A stretch of DNA of 33,683 nt, from assembly GCF_000378405.1 (NCBI RefSeq), contig NZ_KB899636.1, positions 906,645 through 940,327 on the forward strand. The letters are read 5' to 3'. Shown here piece by piece: positions 1 to 8,041 of the stretch. Below the pieces are notes generated by a model that was not told the origin of the DNA, did not search any database, and saw only the letters and a program-made list of their open reading frames with translations. The stretch is from Succinimonas amylolytica DSM 2873 (GTDB lineage: Bacteria > Pseudomonadota > Gammaproteobacteria > Enterobacterales > Succinivibrionaceae). Position 1 is the first letter of the stretch, and each line of letters starts with the position of its first letter. Made by a program: the position numbers and the translations under genes.

Positions 1-351
1 AAAGCGGTCAAGTACTCTCACAATCAGTGGGAAAAATTCACCAGAATCCTGGAGGACGGCTCTATTCCTCTGGATAACTCGGCCGCCGAGAGAGCTATTC
101 GTGACTTTGCAGTGCTGAGACATTCAATGCCCAGCGGATTTGGCTCTATTGAGGGAGCTAAGTCTACGGCAGTGTTTTCATCATTTCATGAAACCTGCAA
201 AGCTCATGGAGTTGACCTAGAAGTTTATCTTGAATTTCTGTTCAGATATATGGGTATTCACAGAGACGGACTAAAAGATGAATCGCCGTCTGATGAAAGA
301 AGAAATGCTATTCTTGAGCAGGCAATGCCGTGGAAATTTAAGAAGGCCTAA
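1..351 (+). CDS. IS66-family transposase, C-terminal fragment (5' end outside window)
   Basis: The frame is open from base 1 and ends at a TAA at 349-351, giving 116 codons. The translation contains IPLDNSAAERAIR, close to the conserved IPLDNNAAERAIR block of IS66 transposases (DDE family) that carries the last acidic catalytic residue region. It then continues with a FGSxEGAKSTAVFSSFHETCKAHGVD segment that matches the usual C-terminal helices. The protein would cut and join the ends of its own insertion sequence. Only the C-terminal part is visible, so I cannot say whether the element is intact. The element must end between 351 and the mepM stop codon at 428, but I could not identify its terminal inverted repeat without the other end. 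The assignment to IS66 is confident; the activity is unknown. Confidence 0.85.
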   Translation, partial: KAVKYSHNQWEKFTRILEDGSIPLDNSAAERAIRDFAVLRHSMPSGFGSIEGAKSTAVFSSFHETCKAHGVDLEVYLEFLFRYMGIHRDGLKDESPSDERRNAILEQAMPWKFKKA

Positions 352-365
352 AGTGCTGACTTTAG
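348..365. repeat. Short hairpin overlapping the transposase stop codon
   Basis: CTAAAGT (348-354) and ACTTTAG (359-365) form a perfect 7-bp stem with a GCTG loop. The TAA stop of the transposase lies in the left arm. No T tract follows on either strand, so a terminator role is not supported. It could instead belong to the end of the insertion sequence or block read-through. Seen directly; the function is inferred. Confidence 0.4.
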
Positions 366-427
366 ACCTAATACTTTTCGGGAATAGCAATATCCCATGT
401 TTTCCCTGCATATCATTTCGGGGGAAA

Positions 428-2230
428 TTACTTTATTCCCAGTTGCTTTTTGTAGTTTCTGACCTGAATGGCAAAAAGCTTGGCATCCTTACTGGAGACA
501 TCGGGAGATGCAGAGCCGCCGGAAGGCAAGGTAACTTTGAGGGCATTTACTGGAACGTTATTGATTCTGAGCTCATAGTGAAGATGCGGTCCTGTTGATC
601 TTCCGGTGTTTCCTGAAAGAGCGATGCGCTGGTTCGCTTTCACGGTTTGTCCGGGTTTGACCAGAATCTTGCTGAGATGCATATATACTGTGGAGTAGGC
701 TCCCTGGTGCTTGATTACGATGTAGTAGCCGGCAGCGTTCTGATACGTGCATCTCTCGACAACGCCATCTGCCGGTGCATATACCGGGGTACCGACAGGA
801 ACCCCGAAATCAGTGCCGTTGTGCGGACGGATTTTTCCGGTAACCGGATGCCTCCGGTGAGGATTGAACTGACTGGTGATGCGGATCTGTCCGGCTATCG
901 GATACCGGCTGAATTTGCCGCTGGATTTGTTCTGGAACACCTTTTCATCATAGTATTTGTTGTTCGAACTTAGTCTGAAGGCATTGACGCGTCCCTGCTT
1001 GCGTGACTGAATTGATACAGCGTTTATACGATCTCCCTGGCGGTTACCACTGAACAGGATTCTGATCTCATCTCCAGCCTGCAGATTGGTCATGGAGAAA
1101 CGCCCTTTGAACATTGACACAATGGACTTGATTTCGCTGCCGCTGAGTCCGGCTCTGATACCAGCGGTTTTAAGAGAGTCTCCTTTTTGCAAAGAGATGA
1201 TGGTGAGACTCTTTCTTACGGCAATATTCGGTTCCTGCTCCTTTTTCAGCCGTTCTGCTTCGGCACGCAGGCGGGCTTCCTTTTCTTCTTTGGCCTTGGC
1301 AAGAGCCGCCTGTTCCCGGCGTTTTCTTTCCTCTTCAGCTTTCCTTTCAGCGATAAGCCGCTGCCGTTCCCTTTCTTCCTTGATTTTCTGTTTTTCGGCA
1401 GCCTGAGCCTGAATTCTGCGACTGGCTTCTTCTTTACGAGCCTGTTCCCGCTTAGCCTGCTCTTCCTTCTTGCGTGCCAGCTCCTGCTGTCGGGCCTGTT
1501 CGGCCTGTTTGACCTGCTCAGCCTTTTTCTTCTCTTCCCGGGCTCGTTCTTCTTCGGTTTTTCCGGCGTTAGCTAGCTGGGCAGCCAGCTCCTTGGCACT
1601 AAGGGCTTCAATTTCCTCGCTGTTAAGGTTGATATGGGTATCCACGGGTTCCTTTACAGCTATGAACTGCAACTGTTCTGAATTCCTGTTGCGGATATAG
1701 CGCACCTGATTTTCCTTATCCAGGGGTTTGACCAGTTGCAGTACCTGATTCTTGTTATCGAGCAGGAAATAGATCTTATCTCCGGGGATGATTTTTTTGA
1801 TGGAGTTTCCGTATACCGGAGTATTTTCAATAGCTTTCAGGATTTCGTAGGGCTGGTTCAGAGTGAGGAAGATATTGTTGATATTATCTCCGCGCACAAC
1901 AACCTGAAGATACCATTCCGGGGCGTCATCGCTGTCGTCGGTGGATCCGAAGAGTTCGGAATCGGCTATCGGATCCTCGTCAATACTTTCTGTGGCGTTA
2001 ACGTCATCGGAGTAGGTGATACCCTGAAAATCCTGATGGATATCCGGAACTCTGCCGGTAGAGGACCATTGCATATTGAGACTGTCAGAGGATTTCTGGG
2101 GGGCTGGCAGAAAAATTGCGGTGACAAGAGAAATCGTCAGAAGAATGCAGATGGCATAGACATGATTTTTTGGAATAGGAAATCTTAATTCGTCTGAGCT
2201 GGAACGATTTTCTGAGACATTTCGCATCAC
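428..2230 (-). CDS. mepM: MepM/YebA-like murein DD-endopeptidase (peptidase M23) with coiled-coil insert
   Basis: This is a membrane-anchored M23 metallopeptidase, expected to cut D-Ala-mDAP crosslinks in peptidoglycan in the periplasm. In order: a cytoplasmic N-terminus; one membrane segment at about residues 24-41; an acidic linker; an OapA/LysM-like domain at about 104-195; a highly charged Lys/Glu/Arg/Ala coiled coil at about 224-333; a second LysM/OapA-like region at about 340-395; and the M23 domain at about 440-570. Zinc and catalytic residues are visible: H470 and D474 in RPHNGTDFG, H518 in YMHLS, and H549 and H551 in GPHLHYE. At 600 aa it is much longer than the roughly 440 aa E. coli MepM, and the coiled coil accounts for most of the difference. 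The start is GTG at 2230 or the ATG one codon later; GGAG about 8 nt upstream supports the GTG. The gene stands alone, with an IS66 end just past its 3' end. The family call is firm; the exact paralogue is less so. Confidence 0.88.
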   Translation of the reverse strand: MMRNVSENRSSSDELRFPIPKNHVYAICILLTISLVTAIFLPAPQKSSDSLNMQWSSTGRVPDIHQDFQGITYSDDVNATESIDEDPIADSELFGSTDDSDDAPEWYLQVVVRGDNINNIFLTLNQPYEILKAIENTPVYGNSIKKIIPGDKIYFLLDNKNQVLQLVKPLDKENQVRYIRNRNSEQLQFIAVKEPVDTHINLNSEEIEALSAKELAAQLANAGKTEEERAREEKKKAEQVKQAEQARQQELARKKEEQAKREQARKEEASRRIQAQAAEKQKIKEERERQRLIAERKAEEERKRREQAALAKAKEEKEARLRAEAERLKKEQEPNIAVRKSLTIISLQKGDSLKTAGIRAGLSGSEIKSIVSMFKGRFSMTNLQAGDEIRILFSGNRQGDRINAVSIQSRKQGRVNAFRLSSNNKYYDEKVFQNKSSGKFSRYPIAGQIRITSQFNPHRRHPVTGKIRPHNGTDFGVPVGTPVYAPADGVVERCTYQNAAGYYIVIKHQGAYSTVYMHLSKILVKPGQTVKANQRIALSGNTGRSTGPHLHYELRINNVPVNALKVTLPSGGSASPDVSSKDAKLFAIQVRNYKKQLGIK

Positions 2231-2636
2231 AAAACTGACTCCAACCCGTTATTAACAAATTCCACCCGGAAACCATCAATATGAGACCGGATTGTGTAAG
2301 AAAAGTTCCCCTGAAAACGGTTTTTTTAATGAATGGTGTGCAAACTTGTCAAAAACATTTGTCAGGAAGCAGAAATCGATACCGAACAACCCGGTATAAA
2401 ACTCCCATGCAAATACAGGAGATTTCGTATATGATAACGTTAATTGGCAGTTATTCAAAATAGTTTGATCCTGTCAGGCGTCTAAGTTCAAATTAATTGT
2501 GAAATTGCTTTTTTGCAGGCAGTCATGCAGGATTTTTTCCTGTGGTCTTTTTCGGAAAAACGGCATGTTTTCGGTTTCCTGTTTCTTGTCATAGGAGTCC
2601 GGAATTTAATTTGAGTTGTTTTTAAAAAGGGGTTGT
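2231..2636. other. Divergent intergenic region between mepM and the DUF416 gene
   Basis: There is no convincing gene in these 406 bases. It holds a minus-strand promoter candidate (listed separately) and, at 2630-2634, the purine-rich ribosome binding site of the DUF416 gene. A TATAAA at 2395-2400 lacks a good partner -35 box. I saw no Zur-like or other recognised operator. Confidence 0.5.
2431..2458 (-). promoter_or_regulatory. Candidate sigma-70 promoter for mepM
   Basis: Read on the minus strand, TTGAAT (2458-2453) and TATCAT (2436-2431) are separated by 16 bp, matching 4/6 and 5/6 of the -35 and -10 consensus. Transcription would begin near 2424, leaving a leader of about 190 nt before the mepM start. 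Inferred from consensus only. Confidence 0.4.
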
Positions 2637-3230
2637 ATGATTTTTGGTGAAAAGTTTTATCGTCTGGTTGATGAAATGAGTATATGGCAGCAGTCCCTGT
2701 TTTCATTGGTTCTGGCAGCCAGAATGAGTCCCAACCTGTATCTCTATTGTAGCCTGTCGCAGGACACTGTTCTCAGTGAGGTGTTCCGCAAAGCCTTTGA
2801 TGCTATGTGGATTTATCATACTGACAAAAACAATCACGTCAGTCTGGATATTGTTCATGATGATCTTGAAAAGGTGATGCCGGTGCCGGATCCTGACGGA
2901 TCCTACGGGGCGTATCCGGCTTTTGATGCCTGTCAGGCTCTTATTCTGGCAATTGAGGCCATTACTGAAAAGAATGGTGACGAGGCTCTTAATGCCAGTA
3001 ACATTTCGGTATGTACGGTGGCAAAGTTTCTGGAAGTACAGGAGGAGCGGAGTTTTTCCGATGACGAACTCAGAGAGCAGAAGCTCATGGAGGAAGAGAT
3101 GGATTTCCAGGTGGAGCTATTGTCCAGAGTGCGCCGGAAGAGGGAAGCTGCGTGGATTCAGGAGCTTTATGAGGAATTTGGCAATGTTGCTTGCTCCAAT
3201 ATCGGAATCACATTGGATTCCCAACTGTAA
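2637..3230 (+). CDS. yjaG: DUF416 family protein, YjaG-like
   Basis: A 197-residue soluble protein, nearly the same length as E. coli YjaG (196 aa). The N-terminal pattern (WQQSLFSLVLAARMSPNLYLY) and the central PDPDxSYGxYPAFDACQALxLAxEA stretch are typical of DUF416. The biochemical role is unknown. The family is helical, and in E. coli it sits beside hupA and purHD. Here the same neighbours lie within 5 kb, although a permease separates yjaG from purD and hupA is on the far side of purH. The start is the ATG at 2637, which has AAGGGG 6 nt upstream; a TTG 21 nt earlier lacks such a site. It converges with the next gene. Confidence 0.82.
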   Translation: MIFGEKFYRLVDEMSIWQQSLFSLVLAARMSPNLYLYCSLSQDTVLSEVFRKAFDAMWIYHTDKNNHVSLDIVHDDLEKVMPVPDPDGSYGAYPAFDACQALILAIEAITEKNGDEALNASNISVCTVAKFLEVQEERSFSDDELREQKLMEEEMDFQVELLSRVRRKREAAWIQELYEEFGNVACSNIGITLDSQL

Positions 3231-3259
3231 TTGTGTTAAACGAGGCGTGATTCAGTCTT

Positions 3260-4042
3260 TCAGCCGCCAAAATGCTGCCAGCTTTTAAAGAGGAGCAGTA
3301 TTCCGCTCAGGATCATGATGCTCTGAAAAAGCTTCTTGATAAAAATGGCGTTTACCTTTCTGATGATCATGGTGCCGGCGAAGCCCCCCATGAATGCTCC
3401 AAGTGTCAGCATTGGAACCCAGCCCCAATGAATAACTGCTACGGTTCCCAATGTAAAGGCCCCGATAAAGTTCCACATTAGAGCGATAAAGATCATTGAA
3501 TGGTGAATAGCTTTTTTAATATCCTGTTTGAACCACATTACCAGCACCATGATGCCGATAAGTCCTGCCCCGGATGAGAAGGAACCGCTGAGCATACCGG
3601 TAAGGGCAATTAAAAATGCTCCCAGAATATAATCCCGGACGGTAAGACTGTTTTCATGATTTTCCAGCCCGAAGTTTTTTCTCAGGATGGAATATATTAC
3701 CGAAGCTATGGTGATTATGCCCAGAATAAGCTCTGCCAGCCAGTCCGCAACCAGAGTTACCAGACAAGATCCCAGAATTACAGCGGGGCATCCTACCAGG
3801 ATCATTTCTGCGGCAATTATCCTGTTCAGGCTTTTCAGTTCATGATTTCTGGCGTAGGATCCCATGCCCAGAGCTACTACTGCCACCTTGTGAGTGCCGA
3901 GCGCTTCCGTAAAACCGAGTCCCATAAAAATCAGTACCGGCAGTTGCACAAATCCGGCACCGCCACCGGAGAGCGATGCCAGAACATTGGCAATGAATCC
4001 GGTGAAAAAAAGGGTAACCTGTTCAATAACAGTCTGGAACAT
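3260..4042 (-). CDS. TSUP-family (TauE/SafE, YfcA-like) membrane permease
   Basis: A 260-residue protein with about eight hydrophobic segments and the family's N-terminal signature (NVLASLSGGGAGFVQLPVL), repeated in weaker form in the second half (GMLSGSFSSGAGLIGIMVL). TSUP proteins move sulfite, sulfonates or related small anions across the inner membrane; the substrate cannot be read from the sequence. The reading frame extends upstream to a TTG at 4120, but the ATG at 4042 has AGGA 7 nt upstream and gives the normal N-terminus, so I chose it. It lies just downstream of the purD terminator and is probably transcribed separately. A second TSUP gene lies at 29844-30704. Confidence 0.8.
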   Translation of the reverse strand: MFQTVIEQVTLFFTGFIANVLASLSGGGAGFVQLPVLIFMGLGFTEALGTHKVAVVALGMGSYARNHELKSLNRIIAAEMILVGCPAVILGSCLVTLVADWLAELILGIITIASVIYSILRKNFGLENHENSLTVRDYILGAFLIALTGMLSGSFSSGAGLIGIMVLVMWFKQDIKKAIHHSMIFIALMWNFIGAFTLGTVAVIHWGWVPMLTLGAFMGGFAGTMIIRKVNAIFIKKLFQSIMILSGILLLFKSWQHFGG

Positions 4043-4100
4043 CTGATAGTCCTGTTTCAGGGTGCCGATCCCGGGGAAAAGGATCGCAGTTAGGTACGCT

Positions 4101-4132
4101 AAAAAACAAAGACAGCGCAAAGCTGTCTTTGT
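4101..4132 (-). terminator. Rho-independent terminator of purD
   Basis: On the minus strand an 11-bp stem (ACAAAGACAGC at 4106-4116 with GCTGTCTTTGT at 4122-4132, 5-nt loop) is followed by a run of T (complement of the A run at 4101-4106). It lies 24 nt past the purD stop. Confidence 0.85.
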
Positions 4133-4155
4133 CAGATTCCGTGGTGGCGGAGAAA

Positions 4156-5442
4156 TTACTGCTTTTCGCGCTTTATGGCCCGGTAGGCGATATCATGCCG
4201 GAAAAACATGCCGTCCCAAGAGACTGTTTTGGCCAAGGCATAGGCCTTTTCCTGGGCTTCCGATACAGTATTTCCCAGAGCGGTGGCGCAGAGTACCCGA
4301 CCGCCGTTGGTTACCACGTTTCCGTCGGTAAGTTTGGTACCGGCCTGGAATATCTTGGTATCCGGGGCTTCCGGGGTATCAAGCCCGCTTATGATATCTC
4401 CTTTTTTGGGTTTTGCCGGATAGCCCTGAGCTGCAAGCACTACTCCCACTGCCGGCCGGGGATCGTATTCGGCATCCCCGTTCTCCAGTTCTCCGTTTAC
4501 TGCCTTGAGACAGAGTTCGGCAAGATCGCTTTTCATTCTCATCATGATTGGCTGGGTTTCCGGATCTCCGAAACGGCAGTTGAATTCGATAACCTTCGGA
4601 GCACCGGTGCTGTCTATCATAAGACCGGCATACAGGAAGCCCACATATTTGCAGCCTTCAGCCTTCATACCTTTGATAGTCGGGAAAATTATTTCGTCCA
4701 TGACACGCTGATAAACTTCCCGGGTAACCACCGGTGCGGGGGAATAAGCCCCCATGCCTCCGGTGTTGAGTCCGGTGTCGCCGTCTCCGACTCTCTTGTG
4801 ATCCTGACTGGTAGCCATGGGGACAACATGCTCCCCGTCAGTCATTACGATAAACGAGGCTTCCTCGCCTTCAAGGAAATCCTCGATAACTACCCGGGAT
4901 CCCGCGGAACCGAAGGCATTTCCTGACAGCATGTCCCGGACGGCGTTTTCGGCAGTTTCCAGATTCATGGCGACAATTACTCCCTTGCCGGCGGCCAGGC
5001 CGTCAGCTTTTACTACCACGGGAGCACCATGTTCCCTCAAATACGCCAAGGCCGGTGCGGTTTCCGTAAAGGTCCGGTATTTTGCAGTTGGGATATGGTG
5101 GCGTTCCAGAAAATCCTTGGTAAAGGATTTGGAGCCTTCCAGACGGGCGGCGGCTTTTGCCGGACCAAAAATTTTCAGGCCGGCTTCTGTGAATGCATCG
5201 GTGATTCCCATAACCAGCGGTGCTTCGGGACCCACAATGGTCAGGTCAATACTGTTTTTAACAGCAAAATCCCGGAGTGCCGGGATATCCTCGGCGCCGA
5301 TGGCGATGTTTTCAACCTTGTTTTCTCTGGCGGTGCCCGGATTTCCCGGCGCAACAAATACCTTGTTTACGATGGGGGATGAGGCAGTCTTCCATGCCAG
5401 GGCATGTTCCCGTCCGCCGTTTCCGATAACTAAAACTTTCAT
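4156..5442 (-). CDS. purD: Phosphoribosylamine-glycine ligase (GAR synthetase)
   Basis: PurD joins glycine to phosphoribosylamine using ATP, the second step of de novo purine synthesis in the cytoplasm. At 428 aa it is the normal length (E. coli 429). It starts with the GNGGREHALAWK loop and has the ATP-grasp fold, with VKADGLAAGKGV around residue 140-155 and the metal-binding EFNCRFGDPETQ segment near 280. The ATG at 5442 is preceded by AGGG at 8 nt. It lies 58 nt downstream of purH in the usual purH-purD order, but with a terminator-like hairpin between them. Confidence 0.97.
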   Translation of the reverse strand: MKVLVIGNGGREHALAWKTASSPIVNKVFVAPGNPGTARENKVENIAIGAEDIPALRDFAVKNSIDLTIVGPEAPLVMGITDAFTEAGLKIFGPAKAAARLEGSKSFTKDFLERHHIPTAKYRTFTETAPALAYLREHGAPVVVKADGLAAGKGVIVAMNLETAENAVRDMLSGNAFGSAGSRVVIEDFLEGEEASFIVMTDGEHVVPMATSQDHKRVGDGDTGLNTGGMGAYSPAPVVTREVYQRVMDEIIFPTIKGMKAEGCKYVGFLYAGLMIDSTGAPKVIEFNCRFGDPETQPIMMRMKSDLAELCLKAVNGELENGDAEYDPRPAVGVVLAAQGYPAKPKKGDIISGLDTPEAPDTKIFQAGTKLTDGNVVTNGGRVLCATALGNTVSEAQEKAYALAKTVSWDGMFFRHDIAYRAIKREKQ

Positions 5443-5459
5443 ATAATACCCTGATGAAC

Positions 5460-5488
5460 AAAAAGGGAGAGTAACGCTAGCTCTCCCT
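5460..5488 (-). terminator. Terminator-like hairpin between purH and purD
   Basis: On the minus strand AGGGAGAG (5488-5481) pairs perfectly with CTCTCCCT (5471-5464), with a 9-nt loop, followed by TTTTT (5464-5460). It sits between the purH stop (5501) and the purD start (5442). It could therefore reduce purD expression from the purH promoter, or shield purD RNA, rather than end the operon entirely. Confidence 0.75.
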
Positions 5489-5500
5489 CATCAATTAAAA

Positions 5501-7093
5501 TTAGTGTCTGAAATGTCTTATGTTGGTGAACACCATGGCCATGCCGTATTCATCGCAGGCATCAATGCTTTCCTGATCCCGGATGGAACCGCCCGGCTGA
5601 ATGATGCAGGTAATGCCGGCCTTGTGAGCGGCATCCACACTGTCACGGAACGGGAAGAAGGCATCGGATGCTAGCACGGAACCTGCGACACTTAGACCTT
5701 CGCGTTCTGCCTTGGTTACGGCAATTTCTGCGGAGAATACACGGCTCATTTGACCGCAGCCAACACCGATGGTCATTCTGTCCCTGGTATAGACGATAGC
5801 ATTTGATTTGGTGTATTTAACCACGTTCCAGGCAAACAGGAGTTCATCCATTTCATCCTGTGTCGGAGCTCTTTTTGTTACAACCTTAAGTTCGTCTTTG
5901 ACATAGGTGGCGATGTCGGTATCCTGAACCAGAAGGCCTCCGGTTACCCGCTTGTATTCCAGTGCCGGAATTCTTCTGTCCCAGAAGCCACATTCTAAAA
6001 GTCTTATGCCCTTTTTGGTGGATACTGTCTGTCTTGCTGCTTCGGACACCTTGGGAGCAATAATTACTTCGCAGAACTGATTTGCCAGGATTTTTGCGGC
6101 GGTCTGTTCATCGAGCTCGCGGTTGAAAGCGATAATGCCGCCGAAGGCTGAAGTCGGATCTGTTTTAAAGGCTTTTTCGTAGGCTTCAAGAATATCCTTG
6201 CCCAGAGCCACTCCGCACGGATTGGCATGCTTTACAATGACACAGGCAGGTTCGGAAAACTCCTTGCAGCATTCCAGTGCAGCATCGGTGTCAGAAATGT
6301 TGTTGAAAGAAAGCTCTTTGCCGTTCAACTGCACTGCAGTGGAAATACTGGGGTTTCTGTAGTCTTTTTCGACATAGAATGCTGCTGCCTGATGGCCGTT
6401 TTCACCGTAGCGCAGTTCCTGCTTTTTGATGAATTGGGTATTGAAGGTTCTTGGGAATCTGGGAGTTTCGGAATCTTCGCTTCTGATACCGTACTGAGGA
6501 ACCTTAGTTCCGAAGTAGTTGGCAATCATCCCGTCGTAGGCGGCGGTATGCTCAAAGGCAGCGATGGAAAGATCGAATCGGGTTTCCCAGGTCAGGGAGC
6601 CGTTATTGGAATCCATTTCGCTGATGATGCGGCTGTAATCGCTGGCATTTACCACAATGGCCACATCCTTGAAGTTTTTGGCGGCACTTCTGACCATTGT
6701 CGGGCCGCCAATATCGATGTTTTCGATGGCGTTTTCAAGGGTGCAGTCAGGCTTTGCGACGGTTGCTGCAAAGGGGTAGAGATTAACGCATACCAGATCG
6801 ATGGGTTTGATGTCATGTTCTGCCATTACCTCGTCGTCAATGCCTCTCCGTCCCAGAATGCCGCCGTGAACCTTGGGATGCAGGGTTTTTACGCGGCCTC
6901 CCATCATCTCAGGAAAACCGGTGTAGTCGCTGACTTCGGTAACCTTGATTCCCGAATCGGCAAGCAGTTTTGCAGTGCCGCCTGTGGAAAGAATGTCAAC
7001 ACCGCGTTCCTGAAGAGCGCGGGCAAAATCTACAACTCCGCTCTTATCAGATACGCTGATGAGTGCTCTGCGGATGGGACGTGCATTATCCAT
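5501..7093 (-). CDS. purH: Bifunctional AICAR transformylase / IMP cyclohydrolase
   Basis: PurH carries out the last two steps of IMP synthesis: formylation of AICAR with 10-formyl-THF, then ring closure. At 530 aa it matches the family (E. coli 529). The N-terminal MGS-like cyclohydrolase domain begins [17 protein letters not shown] and contains [14 protein letters not shown] and the [13 protein letters not shown] block. The transformylase domain includes [10 protein letters not shown] and [10 protein letters not shown]. The ATG at 7093 has AGAGG 9 nt upstream. folD at 28069 would supply the cofactor pathway. It is divergent from hupA. Confidence 0.97.
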   Translation of the reverse strand: MDNARPIRRALISVSDKSGVVDFARALQERGVDILSTGGTAKLLADSGIKVTEVSDYTGFPEMMGGRVKTLHPKVHGGILGRRGIDDEVMAEHDIKPIDLVCVNLYPFAATVAKPDCTLENAIENIDIGGPTMVRSAAKNFKDVAIVVNASDYSRIISEMDSNNGSLTWETRFDLSIAAFEHTAAYDGMIANYFGTKVPQYGIRSEDSETPRFPRTFNTQFIKKQELRYGENGHQAAAFYVEKDYRNPSISTAVQLNGKELSFNNISDTDAALECCKEFSEPACVIVKHANPCGVALGKDILEAYEKAFKTDPTSAFGGIIAFNRELDEQTAAKILANQFCEVIIAPKVSEAARQTVSTKKGIRLLECGFWDRRIPALEYKRVTGGLLVQDTDIATYVKDELKVVTKRAPTQDEMDELLFAWNVVKYTKSNAIVYTRDRMTIGVGCGQMSRVFSAEIAVTKAEREGLSVAGSVLASDAFFPFRDSVDAAHKAGITCIIQPGGSIRDQESIDACDEYGMAMVFTNIRHFRH

Positions 7094-7230
7094 TAAATCG
7101 AACCTCTGGCAAGTTTTCAGGGAGCTAAGCCCCTGGGGAAATTCTAATGGTGCTTTTTACAGCGGTAACCGAGACCTCTGAAAGCAGGGAGATTTGCCGG
7201 TAAAGCTGTTGCAGCTCCGGACATTTACTG

Positions 7231-7258
7231 ATTTTATCACAATGTAACGCCGGTTCAA
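7231..7258 (-). promoter_or_regulatory. Candidate sigma-70 promoter for purHD
   Basis: On the minus strand TTGAAC (7258-7253) and TAAAAT (7236-7231) are 16 bp apart. A start near 7224 would leave a leader of about 130 nt to the purH ATG. The CRP-like site at 7261-7276 lies immediately upstream, centred about 44 bp from this start. Consensus-based inference. Confidence 0.5.
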
Positions 7259-7260
7259 AA

Positions 7261-7276
7261 TGTGATCTTTATTACA
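7261..7276. promoter_or_regulatory. CRP-like binding site between purH and hupA
   Basis: TGTGA-TCTTTA-TTACA matches the CRP consensus TGTGA-N6-TCACA at 9 of 10 defined positions, and the flanking AAA before TGTGATCT also fits the extended consensus. The spacing relative to the purH promoter resembles class II activation. hupA control by CRP is described in E. coli; here it is an inference. Confidence 0.5.
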
Positions 7277-7342
7277 CAACGGTAAAATTCTAAGATCCTT
7301 TGTTGTCCAGAAGTCAAAATCCTGTTGTGTTTTTTCATCGTC

Positions 7343-7371
7343 TTGGTTAATTTTACTCGTAATGTTGTATT
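7343..7371 (+). promoter_or_regulatory. Possible hupA promoter
   Basis: TTGGTT (7343-7348) and TGTATT (7366-7371) are separated by 17 bp, which would place the start of transcription near 7378, about 28 nt before the hupA ATG. Each box is only a partial match. A TATAAA at 7383 is closer to consensus but would leave no room for the ribosome binding site. Confidence 0.3.
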
Positions 7372-7405
7372 TCTGTGATCATTATAAAATAAAGGTAGAC
7401 AGGTG

Positions 7406-7693
7406 ATGAGAAAGTCGGAATTAATTGATGCCGTAGCAGAACGTTCTGGTCTTAAGAAAAGTGATGCCCATGATGCGGTGGAAGCGTTTATGAAGGCTGT
7501 TCAATCTGCTTTAGTGGACGGTGATAGTGTGAGTCTTGTCGGTTTCGGAACCTTTAAGGTGAATTATCGGGCTCCAAGAGAGGGGCGGAACCCGCGCAAC
7601 AATGAGCCCGTTAAGATTCCTGCTTGCAGTGTACCGGCGTTTACTGCCGGAAAGACATTTAAGGATTTGGTCAACAAGAGTTCCGATGATTAA
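7406..7693 (+). CDS. hupA: HU-family nucleoid DNA-binding protein
   Basis: A 95-residue histone-like protein that bends and coats DNA as a dimer. It begins MRKSELIDAVAERSGL, close to the usual MNKxELIDxIAxK, and holds the VGFGTFKV turn and the RxPREGRNPRNNEPVKIPA beta-arm, including the intercalating Arg-Asn-Pro segment. The ATG at 7406 gives the standard N-terminus; a GTG one codon earlier is also possible, and AAGG lies about 10 nt upstream. The C-terminus runs about five residues past the usual 90. Whether it corresponds to HupA or HupB cannot be settled from the sequence alone; the purHD neighbour favours HupA. Confidence 0.92.
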   Translation: MRKSELIDAVAERSGLKKSDAHDAVEAFMKAVQSALVDGDSVSLVGFGTFKVNYRAPREGRNPRNNEPVKIPACSVPAFTAGKTFKDLVNKSSDD

Positions 7694-8041
7694 CCACTAC
7701 GCAGTCTGATGTTTTTTGCCGTATGACCTTGAGGAAGGTTTGTGCGGTGCTGTGAAATGACGGTTTGTTGTGTTAAGGAACGAGGGTCGGAATGCCATGA
7801 TGAACTTCATGGCATTTTCTTTTTGTTTCTTTTATGCTTGCATTTTTCGGACTGATGATTTTTTTGAAGCTTTATCCAGTGTGGCTTATGGAGAGAGTTT
7901 GGTAATTGCATAGAGCCAGCGGGGACAACAAAGCGGCCAAAAAATGTGTCATGTGTGATAGACTGCTTCTCGGAGACAGAAACGTCAGACGTGCATACAC
8001 GGCATAAACTGATGCCGGGCTTCAGAGGATCTTCATAGTAT
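7694..8041. other. Intergenic region between hupA and the HAD gene
   Basis: 348 bases with no credible gene. The hupA terminator occupies the middle; the rest shows no clear promoter or repeat, and the HAD ribosome binding site is weak. Confidence 0.45.
7791..7824 (+). terminator. Rho-independent terminator of hupA
   Basis: AATGCCATGA (7791-7800) pairs perfectly with TCATGGCATT (7807-7816) across a 6-nt loop and is followed by a T-rich tract (7815-7824). It lies about 100 nt past the hupA stop. Confidence 0.85.

Noticed and set aside
1086-1576. Plus-strand frames rich in Phe, Ser and Leu opposite mepM
   Set aside because: They are mirror images of the Lys/Glu coiled-coil codons on the other strand; no ribosome site or family pattern.
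2395-2400. TATAAA as promoter for the DUF416 gene
   Set aside because: No -35 at usual spacing and more than 230 nt from the gene.
4043-4120. N-terminal extension of the first TSUP gene from a TTG
   Set aside because: The ATG at 4042 has a good ribosome site and the family's usual N-terminus; the TTG lies inside the purD terminator stem.
4129-4926. 265-codon plus-strand frame opposite purD
   Set aside because: purD is complete on the minus strand; the frame runs through the purD terminator side without its own start site.
6227-7096. 289-codon plus-strand frame opposite purH
   Set aside because: purH is unmistakable on the minus strand; the frame has no recognisable protein features.
7114-7132. 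CAGGG/CCCTG hairpin in the purH leader as a riboswitch
   Set aside because: Only one short stem; none of the conserved purine, PRPP or ZTP riboswitch cores is visible.
7383-7388. TATAAA as hupA -10 box
   Set aside because: The start of transcription would fall on or after the ribosome binding site.
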